A stretch of 64,000 nt of DNA from Desulfomonile tiedjei DSM 6799 (GTDB taxonomy: Bacteria; Desulfobacterota; Desulfomonilia; Desulfomonilales; Desulfomonilaceae), in assembly GCF_000266945.1 (NCBI RefSeq), contig NC_018025.1, positions 5,956,001 through 6,020,000 on the forward strand, read 5' to 3'. The position numbers and the translations under genes were made by a program. The notes under the pieces are model-generated. The model made no database searches. It saw only the letters and a program-made list of their open reading frames with translations, and was not told the DNA's origin. Below are positions 20,901-27,067 of the stretch, piece by piece. The first letter of the stretch is position 1; every line of letters starts with the position of its first letter.

Positions 20901-21264
20901 TGGAGGCCGTGCTCTGTTGACTAGCATAGCAGAAGCGACAGGTGCAATGGTTTTCGGGAGTTCGGATTTAGGCATAATTGAAGCGGACGAACACACGAAA
21001 GCAGTCAAGGGTCCTAAAGACCAATGCCTTGAATTCGGAGTTACAGCAGGCGGAATACAGGTGAATTCTGCCGACATGAGAACATGTTTAACAGACTATT
21101 TCACCGGCAAATCGTTCCAGGAATTCGATATTAATAACCCGAACACTTTCCTCCCGGATTTCGCAACCGTAATATCAACCGTAGGTGAGACTGCCCAGGC
21201 ACAACCAGAAGGAGGGTGGATGAATGCAGCTGAATGGATCGAGCGAGTTTATAAGCAAAAATGA
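11818..21264 (+). CDS. Giant secreted RTX/propeller protein, 3' part with DUF4347-like tail
   Basis: Genuine homology starts near 11941, continuing blade 7. In order (residues of this frame): five ~115-residue modules with the calcium-loop pattern 'LFLDxDxDNxVDxGE' (82-655); a different cadherin-like module (658-820); a second seven-bladed propeller (822-1195); seven more calcium-loop modules (1202-2035); RTX repeats (2085-2516, 'YGDSxxGxGSGxD'); a beta-rich module (2525-2822); and a DUF4347-like domain (about 2880-3090) with His2961 ('QHANVG') and Cys3004 ('YECNVAG'). This is a surface or extracellular calcium-dependent protein, probably type I exported, although no exporter is in the window. 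It is followed after 15 bases by an exported ankyrin protein, as toxin and immunity genes are arranged. Confidence 0.85.
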   Translation: MRIRMIVGERMREMCTCSVCRMEHGWNKKCSSDPRQESLIGFGYSAFTDGHRIVVGACHDDDNGSNSGSAYVFSLTEPEAIGFTVLSSEDYVIPVNYWLYRDPQGDDATSLKFTQLPSNMTLFLDFNDNNILDAGEAIAVGQEIGWADATSNNRLKVLPNSEWSGSTSLTYVVKAGAEWGAAANVIINIDPVNDAPIAMSFTETSTEGIPIVIDGWDYTDAEGDAATLIRIAGFGTGGGTFFVDFNGNNSVDPGEEIFQGREIAWNDASGGLIKFQPTYGWNGSLSLWYEVKDTTDYGQAALVTVTVSAPEAPRAGAFTEIGNEDTVTIINGWNYTDANGDPALALRIQSLVSGGTLFLDTDNDNVVDSGEAIQYWQEITWNDATSGMVKFAPYANWYGGTIVRYAVNDATGYGPTAIGTITINPVPDIPQAEGFTEISNGVIPVIIDDWYYTDADGDTAPFLRIDSLPGHGTLFLDSDRDNLVDSGETIISGQEISWSNAKQGFIKFMPDPGWYGSVSLDYAVKDATTYSNSARVIIYVNSLPQAGAFTEIGNEDTVFVLDGWNYIDADGGTSTAIQIISEPYAGTLFLDVNGNDEYDSGEYIYSGRVIAWADATTNRMVKFAPYENWNGSCTFEYIVKDSSGIYGQPSVVTLEVTPVNDPPIIYYPRDSTGFELSPIRENYTWNSGDMIATIILSDFSGGFYDPDTHDYTERGIALVAVDNSFGTWEYTTDNGASWSAFGVLSDTSATLLTTQDLNARIRFVPNADWSGTVEHGITFHAWDPQIAGSNGDTGVNLSTNPAAFSIETATARIVVEDDGPYRLRQPDGWTETLEAISTNLSGYGRYTALDGNFAMVGAREAVYIYHWNGISWDEPQRLSAPPEVEPESEYNYVTSISIDGEFAIVAYESNTYMYKWNGNSWVQFQELTAWDPTPPDEGNEGDPGYEALSGPVAIDGNYAVVSGHIYQWDGTSWIQHQILELFDVIDVGWSNTGFDSVSVDGEYMIFGTTGDDQCGLDAGAACIYHLENGMWTPQQKITPADGSEEALFGISVSIDNDGYAIIGAAYDDDNGYSSGSAYIFHWNGTSWVQEQKLTASDGESRDTFGASVVIDGEYALVGAPCWAVSAGGSSASCSVYAFHLDGGAWVEDQILSAEDRWWKQNFGWSVAMDGQNFIIGSPSNDAEIFGLGEAYICGEGQQVNVMPDAAIFSETGNEDSVLLVDGWNYTDPDGDTATHMRINTLPTNGVLFLDSNCNDAVDTGEAIVEGQEIAWSDAISNMVKFAPDVNWYGSTSLSYSVKDAFGYGSSAEATFFINPVNDAPQAGTFTETGNEDQAIVVDGWNYTDIEGDPATLLQIRALPENGALFLDADGDNVIDPGEQIVLGMEISWADATINQLVKFLPAGNWNGFSSLSYSVRDASDYSAPVDCVIAVNPVNDAPQAGDFTETGDEDTVITIDGWNFSDVDGDQATALVIQTLPHNGTLFLDIDQDNVVDPGETIMAGQQIGWNDATTNHLVKFIPGANWNGSTELSYAVKDVSDWSPPAEAIITIIPVNDPPDAGFFIEYGNGKSVFIVDEWNYTDVDGDSATAIKILSLPHKGTLFLDRDGDNRVDCGEAIAVGQEISWADAVTNKLVKFAASHTSGGCGCWCSSDIVTTLTYSVSDGTAYGTSAEAKISTGKNSAPTSLFFQETGTEDTVLVVDDWNFRDKEGDVPVSVTISCIPCSGILFLDIDQDNVVDCGERIVRGQQISWEQASASQMVKFAPDPNWNGYTAFMYSVNDKWNQGTLAFVLISVVDDNADGPVAMSFSETVTGPNQVMVVNGWDWDSNGYYSTPFLEITSLPENGILFYDRDNDNRVDRCEAIASGWEIYPSCHGNLERIKFMPDTGWTGSTTFTYRMTDRCESGPEAQVTLTVLQANDPPQAGTFTETLTQGTVVAIDGWNYTDAQGDTATAIRIDTLPSSGTLFHDTNNNDIIDAGEIIAQGQVISWADATANGLLKFAPAADFTGDLSVSYSVKDGTDWSQTALATFHVDPIETALMTVLSTSSEEVAWDFDGEDWYVVFIDEDGTLRSETTGGYTYTPSGGRNEIIVGSSGDDVIDCSGLDNRYVIMGGDGADVIRGGNNSDYIFGWVPLNRVDVSQYPQLLDDMLDQVVVEGTVQSLYGNGGNDFIYGGLSDETIYGDSEDGDNSGSDNIAGGPGDDTIYGDSKYGNGSGFDNIDGQAGDDTIFGDSEYGTGSGGDEIWGDDGDDVMYGDSRQSSGSGSDTFYGGAGNDVMYGDSEFALGTGNDTMNGGDGDDLFYGDSRLANGSGADEIDGGEGADTLYGDSRFGSGFGRDSLYGGGGNDILYGDSEEGPGSGDDVLMGDEGDDTLIGDSYVAQGSGNDVLVGGLGMDILIGDSYGGVGTGNDRLDGGFDNDTVYGNSVLADGSGNDIVLGSEGDDTLIGDSDLALGSGSDWLDGGSGNDTIYGDSRSNGGSGHDMLMAGEGDDTLFGDGSGEIGTGHDTLFVGPGTDVPAGAGQEWDTIVEADGQTPAYSFEINGYMAQYRQNADGQVEVYNYRFDHWDVVGERYWDTVYGAWITNFGASVMVEYSDKTLLYNNYGSDIQIREAGTWQPYNPDDHYIVDFREDPATGKLLVYNNDLGTWDPYMEEYQPEGANFKILNEGNVIHIYYSDGSELWLENYGDGAWIRATETGDNWVTLPNNQVYRDTTGIWYSYGRGIWSYSIDTCATWTEVPMLQMRIAGGAGTVDVFDGHSWTHQNGALQFFDTRYAMSGWHGMNEFAVEYYDGVGYDGEPLRVVDGWEAEQPPPDPDDPQPPFVLNTLTLTGVQDNPPPPDAVITGWETSAYGQWSGKLLANWEVPNPSAGYNIGTQTTAATCLSVAFISTDDIVDRRSCPPDYTAEDVALVQANIAQYFEDCLATDAICFSFDKEMTADRMLYYMQVACASLNQPIENLLFAQHANVGYVKMGATKILTSDFKHYEQLFRDIGEILHPSAQIQFYECNVAGINPALGGQVNLSDPLTMESLGGRALLTSIAEATGAMVFGSSDLGIIEADEHTKAVKGPKDQCLEFGVTAGGIQVNSADMRTCLTDYFTGKSFQEFDINNPNTFLPDFATVISTVGETAQAQPEGGWMNAAEWIERVYKQK
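12061..17920 (+). repeat. Twelve ~350-bp modules with EF-hand-like loops
   Basis: Five copies (12061-13790) and seven copies (15421-17920) encode Ig/cadherin-like units. Each has 'GWNYTDxxGD', then 'LFLDxDxDNxVDxGE', then 'GQEISWADATxxxLVKF' and 'NWNGSxSLSYxVKD'. Spacing is 340-380 bases. The Asp pattern resembles dockerin or thrombospondin-3 calcium loops. The two blocks are separated by one different module and a seven-bladed propeller (14280-15400). Confidence 0.85.
18355..19362 (+). repeat. Fourteen 72-bp RTX repeats
   Basis: Fourteen in-frame units of 24 codons with consensus 'YGDSxxxxGSGxDxLxGGxGDDTL', a variant of the calcium-binding RTX nonapeptide in which every unit carries a GDS. 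The total length equals 14 x 72 bases with no indel. Confidence 0.9.
19838..20400 (+). repeat. Shared pre-tail segment, copy 1 (inside the giant gene)
   Basis: About 560 bases encoding 'GSELWLENYGDG' to 'AVITGWET' are nearly identical, with no indels seen, to 23256-23818 (offset about 3,418). The third, decayed copy is at 28496-28757. Protein identity ends abruptly at the point where the DUF4347-like tails begin, marking this as the constant part before a variable C-terminus. Confidence 0.85.
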
Positions 21265-21279
21265 CCAGTGGAGAGTGCT

Positions 21280-22707
21280 ATGCTTAGTGTGAAACTACTT
21301 CATCTGTTAAAAGGGTCATCCAGGACCGCAGGTAACACAGATACGATGCTCGGCATTTTCGTGTGCATGATGATCGTTGTCTCGCTGTCTTGTGAACCCT
21401 CTCTCGCTGGGGAAGCTCAAAATAAGAAATTGCTCGAGGCAACTGCTCGAGGCGATTTGGCAGTGGTAGAGCACGTACTTGACAATGGTGCTGACATCGA
21501 CGTACGAAACGATGCTGGCTATACTGCATTGCAAGTAGCCGTAATTAAAGGACATAAAGACATAACTGCTCTTCTCGTTTTGAGGGGAGCGAAGATAGAC
21601 GCTGAACCAAAAGGAGAATCTTACAGCCGCTACTTGTTTAATACACCGCTGAGAAAACAAGGTACCGCCTTGCATATGGCATGCGCGAGTGGTCGAATGG
21701 ATCTGGCCGAAATTCTCATAAACGCAGGCGCTAATGTCAATGCTAAAGTCAGCTCTCTCGGTTCGACACCTTTACATATGGCTATCTGGGGTACTTGGAA
21801 GCAAACTGATCAAGACGTCGTAGGACAGTTGGTACGATTCCTTATTAACAAGGGGGCTTGCGTCAACGCTTCGGATAATATCGGCGAGAGACCGCTGGAT
21901 TATGCCTGCCGCTTCGAAATGGAAGACATTATTACTCTGCTCCTTTCTCAGGGTGCGTCTGTCGTCACTTATAAGGATGGTCAGCCTTCGTTCCAGATAG
22001 TTACTGTGATTCACTGTCCTCAAGTGACGAGAGCACTATTGAAAGAGGATACTGCTACTTTGTCGCTACTTCCGACAGTGCTTCATCTCGCAAGTTACTA
22101 TGGCAAGGTGTCGGTAATCGAGCTACTCCTATCACATGGAGTGGATGTCAATGCAAGAGACAAAATCGGATTCAGGAATCTCAAGAATGAACTCGATGCG
22201 AACAGAGACCCCTATCTAGTAGCACTATCAAATTCTACGGGAGATTCAAGATCCAACGATCCGAAACTGCTCTTCGGGCTATTGGGTATGTATCGACTGG
22301 AAATTCAACGTAGACTTCGGGCAACGCGTGCACTCTGTTATTTTGCACAGAATTTCCATACCGCTGGCGGTACTGCACTTCATTGGGCAAGCGCTGGAAA
22401 TCGAGCAGATGTGGCTGAATTACTTCTCTCCAAGGGAGTCGATATTCATGCGTCTGACGAAGAAGGCCACACAGCGTTGCATGTTGCTTCAGCAGTTCAT
22501 AGCCCGGAAGTCGTTCGTATACTGCTCGCTCATGGAGCGGATGTTAATGCCAGAGATAATAATGATATGACGGCTTTGGCCTGGGCGAAGAGATCGGAAT
22601 CGTCAGTCTCTAGCCGATATAATAGGTATCAAGACTATTGCGATTATGACAAAACTGATTATCCCAGAGTGATCGAACTCCTCAAAGCTCATGGAGCTGA
22701 AGAATGA
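21280..22707 (+). CDS. Exported ankyrin-repeat protein 1 (putative immunity partner)
   Basis: ATG 21280 has ggag 8 bases upstream; a GTG at 21268 is an alternative. A hydrophobic signal ('MLGIFVCMMIVVSLS') precedes about nine ankyrin repeats ('GYTALQVAVIKGHKDITALLV', 'GHTALHVASAVHSPEVVRIL'). The gene begins 15 bases after the giant gene, so it is surely co-transcribed. Ankyrin proteins are a known immunity class in polymorphic toxin loci; here the export signal implies that the partner acts in the periplasm or outside. Binding to the DUF4347-like tail is inferred from position and from two further tail/ankyrin pairs downstream. Confidence 0.8.
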   Translation: MLSVKLLHLLKGSSRTAGNTDTMLGIFVCMMIVVSLSCEPSLAGEAQNKKLLEATARGDLAVVEHVLDNGADIDVRNDAGYTALQVAVIKGHKDITALLVLRGAKIDAEPKGESYSRYLFNTPLRKQGTALHMACASGRMDLAEILINAGANVNAKVSSLGSTPLHMAIWGTWKQTDQDVVGQLVRFLINKGACVNASDNIGERPLDYACRFEMEDIITLLLSQGASVVTYKDGQPSFQIVTVIHCPQVTRALLKEDTATLSLLPTVLHLASYYGKVSVIELLLSHGVDVNARDKIGFRNLKNELDANRDPYLVALSNSTGDSRSNDPKLLFGLLGMYRLEIQRRLRATRALCYFAQNFHTAGGTALHWASAGNRADVAELLLSKGVDIHASDEEGHTALHVASAVHSPEVVRILLAHGADVNARDNNDMTALAWAKRSESSVSSRYNRYQDYCDYDKTDYPRVIELLKAHGAEE

Positions 22708-22825
22708 GCTTGTCGACAAAGAACGGCAAAGTTCCACGCCAACAGATAACGTGAGCGAATCGCACGACGATTCTCCTCAATGGGATTTGGCCAATTCAAT
22801 TTCGTAAAGGTAAACTTCCGGAACA

Positions 22826-22980
22826 ATTCCGGACAATTCCGGGTACGACACTTCCGCACTTCCGCGCACTTCCAGGCAATTCCGGGTACACCATACGGAG
22901 GCACTTCCAGGCAATTCCGGGTACACCATACGGAGGCAATTCCGGGCAATTCCGTCCGGCAATTCCGGGTACACCATACG
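22826..22980. repeat. REP-like short repeats upstream of RAYT fragment
   Basis: Three exact copies of aattccgggtacaccatacg (22878-22897, 22913-22932, 22961-22980) stand among partial copies of aattccgg. An inverted relative (gtatggtgtaccctgaat) is at 23227-23244, and a diverged direct copy is at 26871-26890. They flank both remnants of a REP-associated transposase. Confidence 0.75.
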
Positions 22981-23021
22981 TAATTGTCAGCGTTGACCGT
23001 TAGGAGGAGTGTAGAGCGGCA

Positions 23022-23201
23022 ATGGGACAAATCGCACGAGTGGTCGTTCCGGGCTGCCCACACCTGATTACTCAGAGAGGGAATCGCAGGCAGCAGACCT
23101 TCTTCTGCGTTGAGGACTATCGAGTTTACGTCGACATGATATCCGAATTCGTAGAAGAAGAAACAGAGCCAAACAGGAAAGGCGAAGTCTCTTATGCATA
23201 G
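23022..23201 (+). pseudogene. REP-associated tyrosine transposase (RAYT), N-terminal fragment
   Basis: 59 codons with RBS ggagg: 'MGQIARVVVPGCPHLITQRG' then 'NRRQQTFFCVEDYRVYVDM', the typical start of Y1/IS200-like RAYT proteins. Family members have 150-300 residues. Here the frame ends soon after, so the HUH motif and catalytic Tyr are lost. It lies in the junction between the first tail/ankyrin pair and the second. Confidence 0.85.
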
Positions 23202-23245
23202 TGCACCCTGAATCGAAGTTCATTCAGTATGGTGTACCCTGAATC

Positions 23246-24739
23246 TTGAATCTGCACGGCAGTGAGCTGTGGCTTGAGAACTATGGAGACGGTGCATGGA
23301 TCAGAGCAACGGGAACCGGTGATAATTGGGTTACATTGCCGAGCGATCAGGTATATCGTGATACCACGGGCATATGGTATTTCTATGGACGGGGCATATG
23401 GTCCTACAGCATAGACACATGCGCCACGTGGACTGAGGTCCCCATGCTTCAGATGCGAATTGTAGGTGGAATCGGTACAGTGGACGTGTTTGACGGCCAT
23501 TCATGGACTCATCAGAGCGGCGTTTTGCAGTTTCTGGACACCAGATACGCCATGAGCGGATGGCACGGCATGAACGAATTTGCTGTGGAATACTATGATG
23601 GGGTTGGATACGATGGGGAGCCACTGAGAGTGGTTGATGGGTGGGAAGCCGAACAGCCTCCGCCAGATCCTGACGATCCTCAACCTCCGTTCGTGCTGAA
23701 CACGCTGACTGGCACTGGGGCTCAGGAGAATCCCCCTCCTCCAGACGCGGTCATAACTCGATGGGAAACTTATGTGTTCGGTGGATGGAGCGGGAAATTA
23801 TTGACCTCTTGGGCAATAGCTAATCCATCGCCAGATTATAATCCTGATACTTATACCCAAAACACCACCGCAGACAGTGCCAGTGCAGCGAACCAACTTG
23901 CCCCATTGACCGTGGTCTGCCAGGCATCTGATTATTGGTGGGGTGAAAAAGCTGGAGGAGAAATCCAATCTAGAGTGGGAGAAAACGTCATTTGGTTTAG
24001 CTATTCGCCTACGGGTTACTCGCTTGAGAGGCTCGTTAATGATCTCAATCTTATTTATTATTGTCATAATAAAACGGAGATTGAGAATTTGGTAATTCTT
24101 AATCATAATAATCGTGGGGAATTTTGGATCGGTTCGACTCACCTCAAACCTAGCAGTTTGTGGCACCATACATTCTTTAATGATCCATCCTCTCAACACC
24201 TTAGCTCGTTTGATATGTTCAAGACTTATGGCGAATTATTTCACGACTTGGATTACATCATGAAAGATGGCGGTCAAATCCAGCATTATGGATGTCAGCC
24301 AGCCGGTTTCTATCCTTATGCTGAGACCTGCGATCCATCCTTACTAGATAGCCCCGGCAGCCCTGAATACCAATCTCTAATGGGTAGGCGTATGTTAGCA
24401 ACTATAGCCCATCTGAGTAACACGTTCGTGTTTGCGAGTTCGGACAAACAAATGATGAGCATATCTAAAGATGCGTGGCCTGGCAAGGAAATCGCGGTAG
24501 GAGAATTGTGTTTGGAATTCGGAGTCAATCCACAGGGCTTTCAAGTGAATTACACTGCGTGTAACCAGAAGCCATGGAATATAGAAATGTTTACGCCCGA
24601 GGAGCTGCAGCCAAACCAGAGTACGACCTATGGTCTGCAAACCCTCTGGGATGGGGAATTCAAAGATTTGAATGAGAGAAAGGTATCTACACGAGGGGAA
24701 TCGTATAACCAGAGATATGACTTTATAACTGAAAGTTAA
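23246..24739 (+). CDS. Orphan tail cassette: partial copy of giant protein C-terminus
   Basis: 497 codons from a TTG with no RBS. The first 180 residues duplicate the pre-tail region of the giant protein almost exactly ('GSELWLENYGDG' to 'PPDPDDPQPPFVLNTLT'). The rest is a strongly diverged DUF4347-like tail that still keeps His287 ('NHNNRG') and Cys350 ('HYGCQPAG') in the same order. Without start signals or the N-terminal 3,000 residues it is probably silent unless recombined into the main gene. It is followed by its own ankyrin gene. A RAYT remnant and inverted short repeat lie just upstream. Confidence 0.75.
   Translation: MNLHGSELWLENYGDGAWIRATGTGDNWVTLPSDQVYRDTTGIWYFYGRGIWSYSIDTCATWTEVPMLQMRIVGGIGTVDVFDGHSWTHQSGVLQFLDTRYAMSGWHGMNEFAVEYYDGVGYDGEPLRVVDGWEAEQPPPDPDDPQPPFVLNTLTGTGAQENPPPPDAVITRWETYVFGGWSGKLLTSWAIANPSPDYNPDTYTQNTTADSASAANQLAPLTVVCQASDYWWGEKAGGEIQSRVGENVIWFSYSPTGYSLERLVNDLNLIYYCHNKTEIENLVILNHNNRGEFWIGSTHLKPSSLWHHTFFNDPSSQHLSSFDMFKTYGELFHDLDYIMKDGGQIQHYGCQPAGFYPYAETCDPSLLDSPGSPEYQSLMGRRMLATIAHLSNTFVFASSDKQMMSISKDAWPGKEIAVGELCLEFGVNPQGFQVNYTACNQKPWNIEMFTPEELQPNQSTTYGLQTLWDGEFKDLNERKVSTRGESYNQRYDFITES
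23256..23818 (+). repeat. Shared pre-tail segment, copy 2
   Basis: Near-identical copy of 19838-20400, giving homology sufficient for recombination between the giant gene and the orphan tail. Confidence 0.85.
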
Positions 24740-24895
24740 CTTTTTCGCGAGTTCGGTACCAGACGTGGTTCAATCTAAAGCTGCGGCAAAATAAGCTAGG
24801 AGAATGACAAACGACTAATCGATCACCAAAATCTAATGAACTGAATAAGAGCTGGATATGTACTTCTCCTGCGACCATCGTAAGAGGGACCTGAG

Positions 24896-26188
24896 ATGAC
24901 CAGTGAAACAGCCAAGATTCATTGGAAACGAGCAAAGAAGATCGCAATAGTAACTGCAATCTTCCTGGTGCCTAATATTATCGCTATGGCGGTCTTTGAA
25001 AAAGAAAAACTCTTGACGTTTGCGGTGCACAATGGCCTGACCCGAGTCGCGGAGATTCTCACTACCCTCGGGGCTGATATAGATGCGAAAGCCCAAGGGG
25101 GCAGTGCTCTTTTGCAGAAGGCCGCCCGAGAGGGCAATGTGGAGGAAGTGAAGTCATTGTTGACAATGGGCGCAAATGTTAATGCAAGAGATCAATCCGG
25201 CCGAACCGCCCTGCATGACGCTGTATTCGAAGGTGACCTTAAAGTACTTAAGGAATTGATTGCGGCAGGAGCAGATATCCACGCAGAAGACAACTATGGC
25301 CGCACCCGTCTAAACGAGGCTTCCCAAAGGGGTAGTGTGCAAGAAGTAAAAATACTTCTGAAGATGGGAGCTAATCCCAACAAAGAAGACAAATTTGGCA
25401 ATACCGCGTTGCGATATGCCTTATTTGAGGGCTACATTGACGTGATGAAGGAACTGATCGACGGCGGAGCAGATATCGAAATACGAGATCGTGCGGATCG
25501 CACGGCTTTGCAGATTGCGGCAAAATATGGACGTGTCGAAGCTGTGAGAGTACTTCTGCAGGCTGGAGCGAACTTAAATGTTACAGATGGAAACAAATCT
25601 TCACTGCATTTGGCGATCGAATCAGGCAATTTTACAGCGATAAAGATGCTCTTAGACGGCGGAGCGAATGTAAATGTTCAAGATTCTTCAGGCAAAACTC
25701 CATTGCATTATGCAGTTGAAAAACATCGTGGCGATTTGGTAAAGCTCCTTTTGAATGCCGGGGCAAATATGCAAATTACGGATAATGATGATCAGATACC
25801 GTTGTCCGACATGAAAGGACTTGATCATGCCCAGCCAATAGAAGAACTCATAAAGAAATGGATGGCAGATTACGATCCAAAGATAACCAAGATGGGACGT
25901 CTGTGTGGTGCTGCGGATCGTGGAGATGCTGAAGTGGTAAAAGTTCTTTTGGCAGAAGGAGCAAATGTCAATGAAAAAGCGTTCCTCTCTGAATTCACGC
26001 CTTTGCATAGTGCGGCTGCCATGGGCCATGAACCGGTGGTCAGAATTCTCTTAGATGCTGGAGCCGACCCCAATGCAACAGATTTTGACGGCAAGACGCC
26101 CCTTTTCTATGCTCTAAAATTCCAGCGGCACGATGTTGCAGAGCTACTGAAAGGCTATTCTAATAGCGATTCAAGCGAAAAGAAATGA
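24896..26188 (+). CDS. Membrane-anchored ankyrin-repeat protein 2
   Basis: 430 residues. A basic N-terminus and one hydrophobic segment ('IAIVTAIFLVPNIIAMAVF') act as signal or anchor, followed by about ten canonical ankyrin repeats ('SGRTALHDAVFEGDLKVLKEL', one unit per 33 residues). A non-repeat insertion near residues 305-335 splits the array. Start ATG 24896 with agaggg upstream. It follows the orphan tail cassette by 156 bases. It is the likely immunity partner of that tail, by analogy with ankyrin protein 1. Confidence 0.8.
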   Translation: MTSETAKIHWKRAKKIAIVTAIFLVPNIIAMAVFEKEKLLTFAVHNGLTRVAEILTTLGADIDAKAQGGSALLQKAAREGNVEEVKSLLTMGANVNARDQSGRTALHDAVFEGDLKVLKELIAAGADIHAEDNYGRTRLNEASQRGSVQEVKILLKMGANPNKEDKFGNTALRYALFEGYIDVMKELIDGGADIEIRDRADRTALQIAAKYGRVEAVRVLLQAGANLNVTDGNKSSLHLAIESGNFTAIKMLLDGGANVNVQDSSGKTPLHYAVEKHRGDLVKLLLNAGANMQITDNDDQIPLSDMKGLDHAQPIEELIKKWMADYDPKITKMGRLCGAADRGDAEVVKVLLAEGANVNEKAFLSEFTPLHSAAAMGHEPVVRILLDAGADPNATDFDGKTPLFYALKFQRHDVAELLKGYSNSDSSEKK

Positions 26189-26265
26189 CACAGCTTATCA
26201 GGCCTGAAAGGACTTGGTTCCGTGCTTGAAAAGGGCATGTTCAAGCGCAGCAGAGGGGATGCTAG

Positions 26266-26820
26266 ATGTGTCAATTGCGAAGAGTGTCGGTAGTGCTCTC
26301 AATTTCTTTTCTGTTGGTTGGGGGATTTGCGCGAGTATGTTTTGCGAATCCGATCATTGCTCCGCGGTCCTGGGATGCGATCCTGTTGCCACTTGGGATC
26401 ATAATGCTAATTGGTATTTTGTTAATAGTCTTCATCGAATCTGGTATAGTCTGTGTGGTCTTCTGGACTCCATGGCGTCTTTGGTGGCGAGTGTTAGCCG
26501 CAGTTGCATTAGTGAACCTGATCACATTCCCAACAGCGGAAGCATTATGGTGTTGGTGGAACTATGAAACCGGAGGACCGTTGCTGGGAGGTGGCATTGA
26601 TGTACCTCTTTTGTTATTGGAACTGTTGGTCTGTGTTGCAGAATTCTACCTGCTGAAGTGGCAGCTGTGGAGATTGTTTCATCGTGGCTTTTTGGAGAGG
26701 CAGGTTCACAACGGTCGCATCTTCTGTGCAGTGGCGATAGCCAATATGGCAAGTTTTGTGATTGGATATTTCGTTCTGAACCAGACGAATTTCTTTGTCT
26801 CGACTACGTGGTGGCAATGA
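26266..26820 (+). CDS. Unknown multi-spanning membrane protein
   Basis: 184 residues, ATG 26266 with RBS gagggg. An N-terminal signal-like segment and four hydrophobic helices are seen (about 8-27, 40-62, 70-90, 104-122 and 150-172). It is rich in Trp. No family recognised. It lies inside the cassette array after ankyrin protein 2; it could be a further immunity-type membrane protein, but nothing in the sequence proves it. Confidence 0.6.
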   Translation: MCQLRRVSVVLSISFLLVGGFARVCFANPIIAPRSWDAILLPLGIIMLIGILLIVFIESGIVCVVFWTPWRLWWRVLAAVALVNLITFPTAEALWCWWNYETGGPLLGGGIDVPLLLLELLVCVAEFYLLKWQLWRLFHRGFLERQVHNGRIFCAVAIANMASFVIGYFVLNQTNFFVSTTWWQ

Positions 26821-26870
26821 CGCTGTTTTTGCGATTCGGTCACGGGTTAATTCCGCCTCCAATTCCGTCC

Positions 26871-26988
26871 AATTCCGAGTACACCGTGCGTAATTGTTAA
26901 CGTTGAAAGTTAAGAGGAGTGTAGAGCGGAATGGGACAAATCGCACGAGTGGGCTTTTCAAAACGCATTGTCAGGCCTACCCCATAAT
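26871..26988 (+). pseudogene. Second RAYT remnant with its leader
   Basis: Bases 26871-26952 closely repeat 22961-23041, including the aattccg..acacc motif, the leader taattgt..aggagtgtagagcgg and the first seven codons 'MGQIARV'. After that the similarity stops and a short frame ends at 26987. This is a deletion scar of the same transposase, one cassette further downstream. Confidence 0.75.
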
Positions 26989-27067
26989 GATTATCGGTTA
27001 AGATCGCATGCTAGGCTTACGGGATTTTCTCCGATTCTCTCCGATTTAGAGGGCAAAGGAATTGAAT

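Noticed and set aside
22826-22980. CRISPR array at the tandem 20-base repeats
   Set aside because: Only three copies with unequal spacing (35 and 48 bases), no cas genes, and related copies lie dispersed next to RAYT remnants.
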